DNA of 64,000 nucleotides from Roseiarcus sp963794155 (GCA_963794155.1 CAWCCX010000022.1:1-64000); one strand, 5' to 3'; numbered from the stretch's first letter, positions 8,465 through 16,848 are shown. Made by a program: numbers and translations. Notes: generated by a model not told the origin, from the letters alone.

Positions 8465-9433
8465 TCACCGATCCGCCGTGTCGACGGTGATCGACGGGCC
8501 ATAAACTCGCGACACGCAGGTGCAGAGCTTCAAGTTCTGAGCCTTCTCCGTATCGCTGAAAAAAACATCGCGATGGTCGACGACTCCGTCCACGGCCAGA
8601 ATCGGCAGGGCGCAAAGGCCGCATTCCCCGCGTCTGCAGTCGAAGATCATGCTGACCTCAGCTTCCTCGAGCGCATCGAGCATGGTCTGGTTTGCGCCGA
8701 CGGTGATTTCCTTCCCGAGCCGCGGAATCTTGAGGACGAACGCAACCGAGGGAAAGGCGCCGCTGTTGCCAAAAGTCTCGAAGCGCAACCGATCCGCCGG
8801 CCGGCCGCTCTCCGCCCACAACCGTTTCGCCGCTTCGAGCATCCCGATTGGGCCGCAGACATAGAATTCGCCATGGCCGTCGAGCCGCGCAATCTCGGCC
8901 GCGATATCGACCCGCCTTCCCTCCTCGCTCAGGAACAATTCGAGCCGCTCGCCGAGCCGCTCGGCGAGCGCGTCGGCAAGCGCGAGGTCGCCGCGGCGCC
9001 GGCATGCATAGAGCACGCGAAAGCGGGCTTTCGCTTCGGCGAGCGCCAGCGCATGGGTGAAGATCGGCGTGACGCCGATGCCGCCGGCGAGCAGCAGGTA
9101 TTCGGGCCTGCCGAGCGCCAGATTGAAATGATTTGCGGGAGCGGAGAGCGTGATCCGGGCGCCCGGCCGCAGAGACCACATATAGGCCGAGCCGCCCTTC
9201 GTGGTCTCCAACAGCTTGACCGCAATTCGATAGACTCCGTCGGCGCAGGGCCCGACGATCGAATAGGACCGGACGTCGGGCCGGCCGCGGATCATGACCG
9301 ACACATTGATGTGGCTGCCAGGCGAAGCGGCGACGAAGCCCCCAGAAGGCTCGATCTCGATCAGGCGAATGGCCGGCGTCAGATCTCGGGTCGCGCGGAC
9401 CATTCCGTCGCGCCACTCGATCACGTCCGCCAT
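8465..9433 (-). CDS. vanB: Oxygenase reductase component, VanB-like (FMN/NAD + plant-type 2Fe-2S)
   Basis: 322 residues in the phthalate-dioxygenase-reductase order. The flavin-binding barrel has RSYS at 55-58, the NAD(P)H domain has GGIGVTPI at 117-124, and a C-terminal plant-type ferredoxin has cysteines C266, C271, C274 and C304. It passes electrons from NAD(P)H to a Rieske oxygenase. The gene starts 9 bp after the stop of the oxygenase gene, so the two form one operon and one enzyme system. Vanillate O-demethylase reductase is the best named match; another aromatic or small-molecule demethylase is possible. The symbol is by family resemblance only. Confidence 0.8.
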   Translation of the reverse strand: MADVIEWRDGMVRATRDLTPAIRLIEIEPSGGFVAASPGSHINVSVMIRGRPDVRSYSIVGPCADGVYRIAVKLLETTKGGSAYMWSLRPGARITLSAPANHFNLALGRPEYLLLAGGIGVTPIFTHALALAEAKARFRVLYACRRRGDLALADALAERLGERLELFLSEEGRRVDIAAEIARLDGHGEFYVCGPIGMLEAAKRLWAESGRPADRLRFETFGNSGAFPSVAFVLKIPRLGKEITVGANQTMLDALEEAEVSMIFDCRRGECGLCALPILAVDGVVDHRDVFFSDTEKAQNLKLCTCVSRVYGPSITVDTADR

Positions 9434-9442
9434 CGGGAGCGC

Positions 9443-10516
9443 CTATTCCGCCGCCTGAGGGGCGCCGACCGGCCCCTGTTCGCGCGCCAGCATCGCCTCG
9501 ATGAGCCTGCGGGCCCATAAGGCGCCCGCGTCGATGTTGAGATTGTAGAACGGGGCGCGCGGGTTCCGGTCGATGGCGCGCTGCTGCGCTTCGAGCACGA
9601 CATGGTCCTGATCGTAGACGCCCTTGCCGTCGTTGACGTGGGCGCGCTGAAGGTCGCGGGTCAGCACATCGTCGTCGGTCCGGAACGTGCGCACGAAATT
9701 CCAGAAGTAATGGCAGCTCGTTTCCGTCTCTGGCGCGAGCGCGGCGAGGAAGGCGCCGTTGACCCCCTGCGAACGGCCGCCCTCACGCGCTCCCGAGCCG
9801 GTCGGCGCGACACCGACGTCGCCGACCACCACCGCCGGGGCCTCAAAGGTCACGATCTGCCAGCGATCGGCGCGTCCCGGCTTGCCCAATTGCCTCGCCC
9901 AGAATGGCGGCGGATCGATGTCGATCATCCAGCGCGTCATCCTCGCGGTGCGATCGGTATGGGTCACTTCGAACGGCGTATCGAGGATGGCGTCATCGCC
10001 GATGCTGCCGGCATGGACGTAAGTCTCGTGGGTGAGGTCCATCAGGTTGTCGACCACCAGCCGGTAGTCGCACTTGAGAGAGTAGAAAGTCCCACCCTCG
10101 CCCTTCCATTCCTGCCCGTCGTTCCAATGGAAATCCGGCATGGCTGCGGGATCGGCGAGGGCCGGATCGCCGGGCCAGACCCAGATCAGCCGATGCCGCT
10201 CGACGACCGGATAGCTCCGCACCGCGGCCGAGGGATTGATCGTCTTCTGCGCCGGCATATGGGTGCAACGCCCGGCCGAATTGAACACGAGGCCATGATA
10301 GCCGCACACGACCTGGTCGCCGACGAGCCGGCCCATCGAGAGCGGCAAGAGCCGATGCCAGCAGGCGTCCTCGAGCGCGGCGACAGCGCCGTCGGCGCGC
10401 CGGTAGAGCACGATGTCGCGCTCGCAGATGGTCCGCGGCGCCAAGGCGCGCTCGATTTCATGGCTCCACGCGGCGGGGTACCACGCATTCAAGGGGAAGG
10501 GCTTGCCGCTCGCCAT
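9443..10516 (-). CDS. vanA: Rieske non-haem iron oxygenase, VanA-like
   Basis: 357 residues. The Rieske centre is C52-x-H54 and C71-x2-H74 (CWHRLLPLSMGRLVGDQ..CGYH). The catalytic domain has the mononuclear-iron motif NLMDLTHETYVH, with N157, D160, H163 and H168. Size, order and the partner reductase fit vanillate O-demethylase oxygenase, which demethylates vanillate to protocatechuate and formaldehyde. In a C1-using organism the released formaldehyde could be assimilated. Substrate is not proven. An intact Rieske pair and iron ligands argue for a working enzyme. Confidence 0.8.
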   Translation of the reverse strand: MASGKPFPLNAWYPAAWSHEIERALAPRTICERDIVLYRRADGAVAALEDACWHRLLPLSMGRLVGDQVVCGYHGLVFNSAGRCTHMPAQKTINPSAAVRSYPVVERHRLIWVWPGDPALADPAAMPDFHWNDGQEWKGEGGTFYSLKCDYRLVVDNLMDLTHETYVHAGSIGDDAILDTPFEVTHTDRTARMTRWMIDIDPPPFWARQLGKPGRADRWQIVTFEAPAVVVGDVGVAPTGSGAREGGRSQGVNGAFLAALAPETETSCHYFWNFVRTFRTDDDVLTRDLQRAHVNDGKGVYDQDHVVLEAQQRAIDRNPRAPFYNLNIDAGALWARRLIEAMLAREQGPVGAPQAAE

Positions 10517-10846
10517 CGCTTTCCTCCCGATCGGGCCTCATGGGCGGGCTTTCGCCGGGCCATGACAGAAATCTGCGCCGAATGCAGGCGCTCTGCAAGG
10601 CAGGCGGCCCGCGCTCGAGCTGCGATCCAAGCCGGGGGGCGGACTTCTGCCGCGCGTCGGATTTTTTCGAACAACTGCTTCCGGAAAATCGAAGCTCATG
10701 CTATCCTGAGCCTCGGAATGACCCCGCCGATCGACCAAGAGAAAGCAATGGCGCCCGCTGCCGGGCTCACCCCGCCGCACGCCTATTGCACGCCGCTGCC
10801 ATGATCTTAGGGCGCGGGAGTTGGGGTGCCCGGACGGAATTGAGGG
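10517..10846. other. Intergenic region, 330 bp, no gene recognised
   Basis: It lies upstream of the oxygenase operon and ends at the left inverted repeat of the insertion element. It probably holds the operon promoter. Open frames across it show no family resemblance. Confidence 0.4.
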
Positions 10847-10865
10847 GGCGAGTGTGCACAATTTG
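10847..10865. repeat. Left terminal inverted repeat of the IS1595-family element
   Basis: GGCGAGTGTGCACAATTTG matches the inward-read right end (12655 down to 12637) at 15 of 19 positions, including the terminal GGCGA and the TGCAC core. Confidence 0.6.
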
Positions 10866-10922
10866 ACTACTTGAACGCCTGCCTGCTGATTAGCGTGTTG
10901 GCCGCCTGCCTGTGCAATCGTC

Positions 10923-11656
10923 CTAGCGAACGTATGTATATTTGGGGTTTTCGCAAGTCACGAAAGCATCACGACCCCCCGTGCGTTTCGTTTTCGGAGT
11001 GAACTGCATACAGAAGCCCAATTCACCGGGATGCCACCATGGAAAACCAATGTCGTACCGAATACGTCCAAATATCCAGTACGGAACGCTTCCGTCGTTA
11101 ATCCCCTTGACGAGGTCAGTTTCTTCGACTTTGCTTCCGGAGAGAGCAATTGTTCTATCGTGGTGTTGAAAGATAAAATGATCAGCATTCGGAGGAATTG
11201 GCGCAGTAGCCGCCGCTGTGGCAATGTAGGGGGCACGTCGGGCAGCGTCTTGTGAACAACTCCTGCCAACGATCCTCCGCTCAGTTCCGATATAGATGCA
11301 ACGTGTTTCCCAACATTCGTGATGGTTACAACGTCATCGCGGCCAGTGTCTCCCTCAGTCGGCTCGCCATTTATAAAGGCGATGTTTTTGAGAACGAGAA
11401 AGGCTCTTTCGCTCTCGACAAAAGAATAAGCTTGGAACGCACCAACGCAGGCCAAGACGAATGTGAGCCATGCGACAATGCAATTCCATCTCAGCATTCC
11501 AGTCTCAGCGCGCGACATTTCCTTTTCAAGATTGGATATCTGATTTTGATTGGGTTGTGTGGGCTGCCGTGGTGTTATTGTTTGACCCATGGGCGATGGT
11601 TCTTGCTGCCGCTCGCGATCTTGGGGCTTGCCGTCGCCATCTTTCTTCTCACCCAT
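10923..11656 (-). pseudogene. Single-membrane-helix passenger protein of the insertion element, frameshifted
   Basis: The reading frame starts at 11656 (or, more likely, at the ATG at 11590, MGQTITPRQPTQPNQNQI). It has a single membrane helix (IVAWLTFVLACVGAFQAY) and an outside domain beginning VESERAFLVL. Around 11230-11250 the frame changes. In the original frame it stops at 10958 with unconvincing sequence. In the frame shifted by two positions it continues through APIPPNADHFIF, GINDGSVPYWIFGRIRYD and TCENPKYTYVR to a TAG at 10923. The second frame looks like real protein, so the gene carries an indel. It lies 64 bp downstream of the transposase and inside the inverted repeats. The function of the family is unknown to me. 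Confidence 0.6.
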
Positions 11657-11719
11657 CCCAATTCCCCGTTGAGATACTTTTCTGAGAACGCTTCCGCCTC
11701 CTTCGGCTCTGCCTGCGTC

Positions 11720-12620
11720 TTAGCAGCGACCTATGGCCGCTCCGAAGATATCGGGGTTGCCCCTGTTGTTGTACCGAAATTCAAATTCCGCAACATAAAG
11801 AGGCAAATATTTGCGGCTGACTTGGTGATAAGTCCCGATCACGCCGCGCTTGATGAGCGACCAGAAGCCCTCAATCGTGTTGGTGTGAACCGCGCCGACA
11901 ACATGCTGTCCGATGGTGTGGTCAACCGTCTCATGCGGGAAGCGGTGCTTGAGCCTCTTGTATCCGGGGTAAGCGTCTGTGCACAGCAAGCTAACGCGGT
12001 TCGATACCGCTTCCCGCACGAAAGCTTCGAGCTTGAGGCGACCGGTATTCTCGACGACACGAGCAACGACATTGCCCTTCCGCTTGACCGCCCCGATAAC
12101 CGCAGTCTTGCCGGTATCGCCGCGCCCCCGTGTGCCGCTTCTCTTTGTCCCAATGCCGGTTCTTATCACTGCCACCGATGTAGGTTTCGTCAACCTCGAC
12201 GATGCCGACCAGTTTGCGGAACTCCGGGTCTTGGAGGCCAGCGCGGACACGATGCGTCATGTAGAGGGCTGTCCGGTACGAACCGATGCCCATGACACGC
12301 TGGACCTGCAAGGAACTAACGCCTTTTTTGGCGCTCAGCATCATGTGGATGACGCGGAACCAAGTCTTAAGACTGATATTCGTGTTCTCGAAGATCGTCC
12401 GGACCAGAACCGAAAACCGATAACCGCCAGCCTCAGCACAGCGGGTGCACTGCCAATGGAAGGGGCGGTTAGCGACGGGGTAAACCTTGTCATTGCCGCA
12501 GCGCGGGCAGGTGACGCCCTTGGGCCAACGGCGCGCGACGAGATACGCCTTACAAGCATCGTCAGTCGGGAACAACGCCTCGAACTGAGGGATAGTCATC
12601 TGTTTGGTAAACTTGGCCAT
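11720..12620 (-). pseudogene. IS1595-family transposase, frameshifted
   Basis: The N-terminal half (start 12620) has the zinc ribbon CPRCGN..CTRC and the first catalytic motif VDETYIGG. The second half, in another frame, has TDAYPGY and the C-terminal NTIEGFWSLIKRG with the RYNNR ending typical of IS1595 (ISXO2-like DDE/DDN) transposases. The frame changes near 12137-12148, where DKEKR switches to SGTRGRGDTGK. This corresponds to one surplus or two missing bases. Catalytic motifs survive on both sides, so the protein is inactive unless translation shifts frame or the sequence is wrong. Confidence 0.85.
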
Positions 12621-12636
12621 TTGGAGCGATCCCTTG

Positions 12637-12655
12637 CAAAGGGTGCATAATCGCC
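12637..12655. repeat. Right terminal inverted repeat of the IS1595-family element
   Basis: Read on the reverse strand from 12655 it is GGCGATTATGCACCCTTTG. It lies 17 bp upstream of the transposase start at 12620. This is the expected position for the transposase-proximal end of the element. Confidence 0.65.
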
Positions 12656-12756
12656 TTTTCCTTTGATCCGCTTTGACCGTGTTTGGCTCAGCTTAGCAAA
12701 AATTTGGGCTGGCTTGGAAAAAAGGGAATCAGGCCGCCCCTTATCGGGAGGAAACC

Positions 12757-13530
12757 TTGACCAGTCTGTTCGACCTGACGGGGCGCGTCGCGATCGTCAC
12801 CGGCTCATCACGGGGCATTGGCCGGGCCATCGCCGAGCGGTTCGCCGAGCACGGCGCCAGCGTCGTCATCTCGTCGCGCAAGGCCGAAGCCTGCGCCGAG
12901 ACCGCGGCCGCCATCAATCGCGCGGTTCAGCGCGACGCGGCGAAGCCGATTCCGGCAAACATTTCGTCCAAGGAAGAGCTTCAGCGCCTGGTCGACGAGA
13001 CAGTGAACGCTTTCGGCCGGATCGACATTCTGGTCTGCAATGCCGCCTCCAATCCCTACTACGGAGCGATGGACGGCATCTCGGACGCGCAGTTCCGCAA
13101 GATTCTCGAGAACAACGTGCTCGCCAATCACTGGCTGATCCACATGGCCGCGCCAGGCATGATCGAGCGCAAGGACGGCTCGGTCATCATCGTCTCATCG
13201 ATCGGCGGGCTCAAGGGCTCGAAAGTCCTTGGCGCCTACAACATTTCCAAAGCCGCCGATCTTCAGTTGGCGCGCAATCTCGCGGTCGAGTTTGGAAGGC
13301 ACAACGTGCGGGTCAATTGCATCGCCCCGGGCCTGATCAGGACCGACTTCGCGCGCGCATTGTGGGAGAATCCGCAGACGCTCAAATCGGTCAGCGCGAT
13401 GACGCCTCTAGGACGGATCGGCGAACCGGACGAAATCGCCGGCGCGGCGGTCTATCTTGCGTCGAGAGCCGGGACGTTCACGACCGGACAGGTCATTGTC
13501 GTCGATGGCGGCGCGACGATCGCCGGCTGA
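12757..13530 (+). CDS. Short-chain dehydrogenase/reductase
   Basis: 257 residues with the SDR cofactor motif TGSSRGIG near residue 15, the NNA-like CNAAS, the catalytic serine in IIVSSIGG and Y-x3-K (YNISK). It ends in the usual VVDGGATI. It uses NAD(P)(H), but the substrate cannot be told from sequence. Translation probably begins at TTG 12757, because GGGAGG at 12746-12751 is correctly spaced and no in-frame ATG lies nearby. The next gene starts 53 bp downstream on the same strand, so co-transcription is likely. It sits just outside the right end of the insertion element, which could affect its expression. Confidence 0.85.
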   Translation: MTSLFDLTGRVAIVTGSSRGIGRAIAERFAEHGASVVISSRKAEACAETAAAINRAVQRDAAKPIPANISSKEELQRLVDETVNAFGRIDILVCNAASNPYYGAMDGISDAQFRKILENNVLANHWLIHMAAPGMIERKDGSVIIVSSIGGLKGSKVLGAYNISKAADLQLARNLAVEFGRHNVRVNCIAPGLIRTDFARALWENPQTLKSVSAMTPLGRIGEPDEIAGAAVYLASRAGTFTTGQVIVVDGGATIAG

Positions 13531-13582
13531 AGCGAGCGAGATCTCCATAGTCGCGCCGCAACCTGGGAGCAGAAGCCAAGCG

Positions 13583-14446
13583 ATGAACCGGCCAGCGCAT
13601 TTCGATCCCGAAACCGCGAAAAGCGGGTTTCCCGCCTTCGAGGCGGTTCCGGGCGCGCTCGACGCGGGCGCGCTCATCATCTGCGATCACGCCGCCAACG
13701 CCATCCCGCCGGGCTACGGGTCGCTCGGATTGCCGCGCGAGGCGCTCGAGCGGCATATCGCCTATGACATCGGCGCCGCCGACGTGACCCGCGCGCTTGC
13801 GGCCGAACTCGGCGCGCCGGCGGTGCTCTCGACCTATTCGCGTCTTGTCATCGACCCAAATCGGGGCTTGGCCGATCCGACCCTGGTCATGCGCGTCTCC
13901 GACCGGGCGATCGTGCCGGGCAACGCAGGCGCCGATGCGCCGGAGATCGCGCGCCGGAGCGCGCGCTTTTGGGCTCCGTACCGGGACCAGATCGCCGCGA
14001 CGGTCGACGGGATGCTGGCGACCGACGAGCCTCCGGCGATCGTCTCGATCCATTCCTTCACCGAGGTCATGGGCGGGCGGGCGCGTCCGTGGAAGATCGG
14101 AGTCTTGTGGGATCTGGACGGGCGGATTCCGCAGCCGCTGATCGAGGCGCTGCGGGCGGAGCCCGATCTTTCCGCCCACGACGTTGGCGACAACGAGCCC
14201 TACGACGGGGCGCTTCCCGGCGACACGATCGATGCCATCGCGACTGCGCGCGGATTGGCCAACGCCCTGATCGAGCTGAGGCAGGATTTGATCGGCGAGA
14301 AGAAGGACGCGCTGGCCTGGGCCGCCCGCGTCGCCCGTCTGTTGCGGCCCATTCTCGCCGACGGCAAAAGACGGGCGCGCGCCGACTTCGGCAGCCGGAC
14401 GAGGCGGAGCGCGCATGGCCGGGGAAAACCCGCTGTCGCAACTTGA
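13583..14446 (+). CDS. N-formylglutamate amidohydrolase family protein
   Basis: 287 residues. Family features are ICDHAANAIP near residue 35, the HIAYDIGA stretch, YSRLVIDPNRG near 88, and the metal/active-site region VSIHSFTEVM. The family hydrolyses N-formyl-L-glutamate to glutamate and formate in histidine degradation, or related N-acyl substrates. No other hut gene is in the window, so the physiological substrate is open. The ATG at 13583 is preceded by a purine-rich site; longer upstream extensions lack family similarity. Confidence 0.85.
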   Translation: MNRPAHFDPETAKSGFPAFEAVPGALDAGALIICDHAANAIPPGYGSLGLPREALERHIAYDIGAADVTRALAAELGAPAVLSTYSRLVIDPNRGLADPTLVMRVSDRAIVPGNAGADAPEIARRSARFWAPYRDQIAATVDGMLATDEPPAIVSIHSFTEVMGGRARPWKIGVLWDLDGRIPQPLIEALRAEPDLSAHDVGDNEPYDGALPGDTIDAIATARGLANALIELRQDLIGEKKDALAWAARVARLLRPILADGKRRARADFGSRTRRSAHGRGKPAVAT

Positions 14447-14504
14447 CGCGACACGACGTTCGGGGCGATCGGTCACCCGATCACGAAATGCATGAGATCA
14501 TGGA

Positions 14505-14786
14505 ATGGGAATGGCGAAAGCAGACGAGGCAATGAAGACGAAGACCGGGACCGGCGAGGTCAACGCCGGTCATCTGCGCGCCTTCGTCGAGCGGATCGAG
14601 CGGCTCGAAGAGGAGAAGAAGGCGCTCTCGAGCGATATCAAGGACGTCTACGGCGAGGCCAAGGCGAACGGCTTCGACGTCAAAATCATGCGAAAAATTG
14701 TATCGATTCGAAAGCAGGACCGCGACAGTCGGATCGAGGAGGAGACGGTTCTCGATCTCTATCTGGCCGCGCTCGGGATGAACTGA
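14505..14786 (+). CDS. gapR: GapR-like nucleoid-associated protein (DUF2312)
   Basis: 93 residues. From about residue 18 it matches the DUF2312/GapR family along its whole length: a coiled-coil helix (HLRAFVERIERLEEEKKALS), KDVYGEAKANGFDVK, then RKIVSIRKQDR and LDLYLAALG. GapR of Caulobacter encircles over-twisted AT-rich DNA ahead of replication and transcription. The 17-residue N-terminal tail here varies between homologues, and ATG 14505, 14511 or 14532 could be the start. The gene is followed within 7 bp by the dispersed repeat, an interesting but unexplained proximity. Confidence 0.85.
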   Translation: MGMAKADEAMKTKTGTGEVNAGHLRAFVERIERLEEEKKALSSDIKDVYGEAKANGFDVKIMRKIVSIRKQDRDSRIEEETVLDLYLAALGMN

Positions 14787-14792
14787 TCGGCG

Positions 14793-15008
14793 AGCGTTCT
14801 GCTTTCGGGTAAGCTCGGGCGCCAAAAAAATTCCCTGCTCCGGCGAAACAATTCCCTGCTCGGGCAGAAAAAAATTCCCTGCTCGCGCGAAACAATTCCC
14901 TGCTCGCGTCCTGCGCAGCCCCTTGTTCGGACGCGCTTTCTCCACCCGCATCGCGGCCTTCAGACGAGGTTGGCGGACGGCGTCCGACACCACCAATTCC
15001 CAATGCGC
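14793..15008 (-). repeat. Dispersed repeat, copy A (four internal GAGCAGGGAATT units)
   Basis: A 216 bp element that recurs in the opposite orientation at 38373-38567. In the orientation of copy B it has a unique segment of about 105 bp (starting GCGCATTGGGAATTGGTGG). An array follows in which GAGCAGGGAAT recurs every 21-23 bp, four times here and three times in copy B. It ends GCAGAACGCT. On the plus strand the units start at 14830, 14851, 14874 and 14895. The element begins 7 bp after the gapR stop. It is not a CRISPR array: units are short and the sequence between them is itself repeated. The function is unknown. Confidence 0.85.
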
Positions 15009-15107
15009 CCTGCCCGACGAGCAGCTTGCAATCGACCGCGATCCTGTCACGATGGTTCGAACTGCTTGGGCCCGGCGGGTGCGGTCAACCGGTAGGGGAC
15101 GAAGGTT

Positions 15108-15650
15108 ATGTTCCAGCAACGCGCGCAGGCCGATTCCCAAAAAGACCTTGCACGATCAATCTATTCGACGCTATTTTTTGTGCTTTTTCTTTTCGCGACG
15201 TCTGAATGCTTAGCCGAACAGCTGTTGCCGCTCACGATCGAGCGCCCGCCGAAGCAAACGATCATCCTCACCCAGGGGTTCTCGACAACGATTCACAGCG
15301 AGCGCCCGTTTGGAAAAATCTCGATAACCAATCCTGACATTGTCGACCTGGTCTTGCGGACCGACAAAAGCGCGGTCCTTATCCCCGGGCGTGTTGGACA
15401 GACAAATGTCGACTTTCTCGACGACCACGGAAGCGTGATCGGCAGCATCGATATTGTCGTCACTCGGCAGACTGCCCCGGATAGAGTCGTGGTTTATGAT
15501 CACCCCTCCTTGGGCGCTTGCTCTTCGTATCATTGCCGACCAACTGGATGTGAGCATTTCGAGGAAATACCGACCAAGGAGCAAGCCTTGGCGCCCAATA
15601 ACATGCCTGGGGACCAGGGTCTGATGATGGGCAATCCTCCGCCTCAATGA
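15108..15650 (+). CDS. Stand-alone pilus/secretin N-terminal-domain protein (CpaC N-domain-like)
   Basis: 180 residues. A hydrophobic segment (about residues 18-37) acts as a signal peptide. A compact domain follows with LTQGFSTTIHSERPFGKISITNPDIVDLV and later TDKSAVLIPGRVGQTNVDFLD. This is the N-terminal domain that precedes the secretin ring in Tad/type II pilus proteins. Here the secretin part is absent and a short cysteine-containing tail follows. It is probably periplasmic. The convergent neighbour is a TPR lipoprotein resembling TadD, so the pair may be an isolated Tad-like accessory module; no Tad core genes are nearby. Confidence 0.75.
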   Translation: MFQQRAQADSQKDLARSIYSTLFFVLFLFATSECLAEQLLPLTIERPPKQTIILTQGFSTTIHSERPFGKISITNPDIVDLVLRTDKSAVLIPGRVGQTNVDFLDDHGSVIGSIDIVVTRQTAPDRVVVYDHPSLGACSSYHCRPTGCEHFEEIPTKEQALAPNNMPGDQGLMMGNPPPQ

Positions 15651-15704
15651 ACCCCGACTGCCCAGATCGGCGGACTCAGTGCCTTGGCGGCAGCCCCATG
15701 CAAA

Positions 15705-16277
15705 TTATTGGCTGCAGTCAACGCTTCCGCAAGGCTCACCATTTGGGGAGCGCTCAATGAATTTCTCGCTCTCATTCAGCAACTTTATATTGTTGAGCGT
15801 TGTCGGGTTGTTCGGTTCTAGTCGCAACGCCGCTTGGAACTTGGCTCGCGCCGCCTTGAGATCGCCGCGCAACATATACGAATATCCTTCGTTATTCATG
15901 AGTCTGACCGTGTTGCCTTCGAGTTTGGCGGCGGCGGAGTAGGCTTGATCCGCGAGGTCGAAGCGCCCCAATCGATCGTAACTCGCCGCCAATCCGATCC
16001 AGGCGGTCACGTCGTTTGGCGACTTTTCAACCGCGTCCTGAAAATACTGCTGCGCGAGGCCAAAGTTACCTTCGTAGAACCGCTGGATGCCTATCCTGAC
16101 CGGCTGATCCGACGGGTAATACTTGACGTCGCCGGGATTCTGTCCAGTCGCCGGATTCGGGACAGGCGTCGGGGTCAATTAAGTCTGGTTGCAACCGGCG
16201 ACGAAAACCACCAACGATATCGCGAGAATTAGCCGACCCACGGTCTCGACGACGCCAACCCAAACCAAACTCTTCAT
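15705..16277 (-). pseudogene. TPR lipoprotein (TadD-like) interrupted by an in-frame stop
   Basis: From ATG 16277 the frame gives a lipoprotein signal peptide ending VVFVAGCNQT (lipobox Cys). A TAA at 16179-16181 follows, then without frame change a 157-residue tetratricopeptide domain (IGIQRFYEGNFGLAQQYFQD, WIGLAASYDRLGRFDLADQA, EGYSYMLRGDLKAARAKFQA). One base change (for example CAA to TAA) would explain the stop. As read, the export signal is separated from the TPR body. The body could only be made from the TTG directly after the stop, and would then stay cytosolic. This is either a recent pseudogene or a sequencing error. Its opposite neighbour is a pilus-domain protein. Confidence 0.75.
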
Positions 16278-16396
16278 CCCTGCATTCTGGCGACGGGTTT
16301 CTGCTTGTCCGCGAGTCCTCGGCTGAGAGCCCATAGCGGAGCTAAGCGCATGGGTCCAATGCAAGGACGCGACGCTTCGGATCGACCCAAACCAAA

Positions 16397-16804
16397 TTGC
16401 CCGGCGTTTCCACGAGCGAGCCGACCCTCATCGGCAGCATCTACAAGTACGATATCTTCTTCGCAAACGTGACCCAGGGCGGGATGACGGTCGGGGAGTG
16501 GATCGAAGTTCCCTATACCGGCGCGCCGCCGACCTTCTCGCCCAGGCTTACGACGGGCGGCGCCGGCACGCTTTCGAATGTCGGGTATTTTCTCAGCGAT
16601 ACCCTGATCCCGCTGGATCAGCTCAACATCCAGGATTATCCGCCGCCGGGTACGAGCAACTCGCCCTTCATCGCCGCTCCGCAATATGACGGCCCCGTTA
16701 GCGCGCCCCAACCCTCGACCTGGGCGATGATGCTGATCGGCCTTCTCAGCCTTGGCTTCGCGGGCTTTCGTGCATCGCGGCAGGGAGTGGCCTTGGGTGC
16801 GTGA
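16397..16804 (+). CDS. PEP-CTERM-type protein, probably 5'-truncated remnant
   Basis: The C terminus, APQPSTWAMMLIGLLSLGF then AGFRASRQ (residues about 103-130), is the alphaproteobacterial form of the PEP-CTERM sorting signal. The preceding 100 residues look like the end of a beta-rich exported domain. No signal peptide can be found: the frame is open only to a TAA at 16343, with no hydrophobic start. Translation from TTG 16397 would give an unexported protein. It is best read as the 3' part of a gene whose 5' end was lost. Confidence 0.5.
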   Translation: MPGVSTSEPTLIGSIYKYDIFFANVTQGGMTVGEWIEVPYTGAPPTFSPRLTTGGAGTLSNVGYFLSDTLIPLDQLNIQDYPPPGTSNSPFIAAPQYDGPVSAPQPSTWAMMLIGLLSLGFAGFRASRQGVALGA

Positions 16805-16848
16805 GGCCTGAGCAGCCTGGAGGAACGTATGAGGTCGCCGCCCGGCGA

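Larger units (their letters stand above)
10847..12655 (-). mobile_element. Decayed IS1595-family insertion element with passenger gene
   Basis: About 1.8 kb bounded by imperfect inverted repeats. The right end read inward from 12655 is GGCGATTATGCACCCTTTG. The left end from 10847 is GGCGAGTGTGCACAATTTG, with 15 of 19 positions identical. Inside are an IS1595-type transposase (11720-12620) and, downstream on the same strand, a membrane-protein passenger gene (10923-11656). Both carry frameshifts, so the element is probably not autonomous. No clear target duplication flanks these ends. Passenger genes are known in some IS1595 groups. The boundaries are my own reading and should be confirmed by comparison with other copies. 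Confidence 0.65.

Noticed and set aside
8573..9520. Long plus-strand frame opposite the VanB-like gene
   Set aside because: Antisense; the minus strand holds ordered flavin, NAD and ferredoxin motifs.
10540..10866. Small plus-strand frame upstream of the oxygenase operon
   Set aside because: No ribosome site or similarity, and it runs into the left end of the insertion element.
14830..14905. Possible CRISPR array in the GAGCAGGGAATT units
   Set aside because: Units are only 11-12 bp conserved, the intervals are 10-12 bp and themselves similar, there are no cas genes, and the whole block is duplicated elsewhere.
14686..15003. Protein-like repeats (ASREFF, EQGIF) in frames across the dispersed repeat
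   Set aside because: They come from translating the GAGCAGGGAATT array. Frames differ between the two copies and have no start signals.
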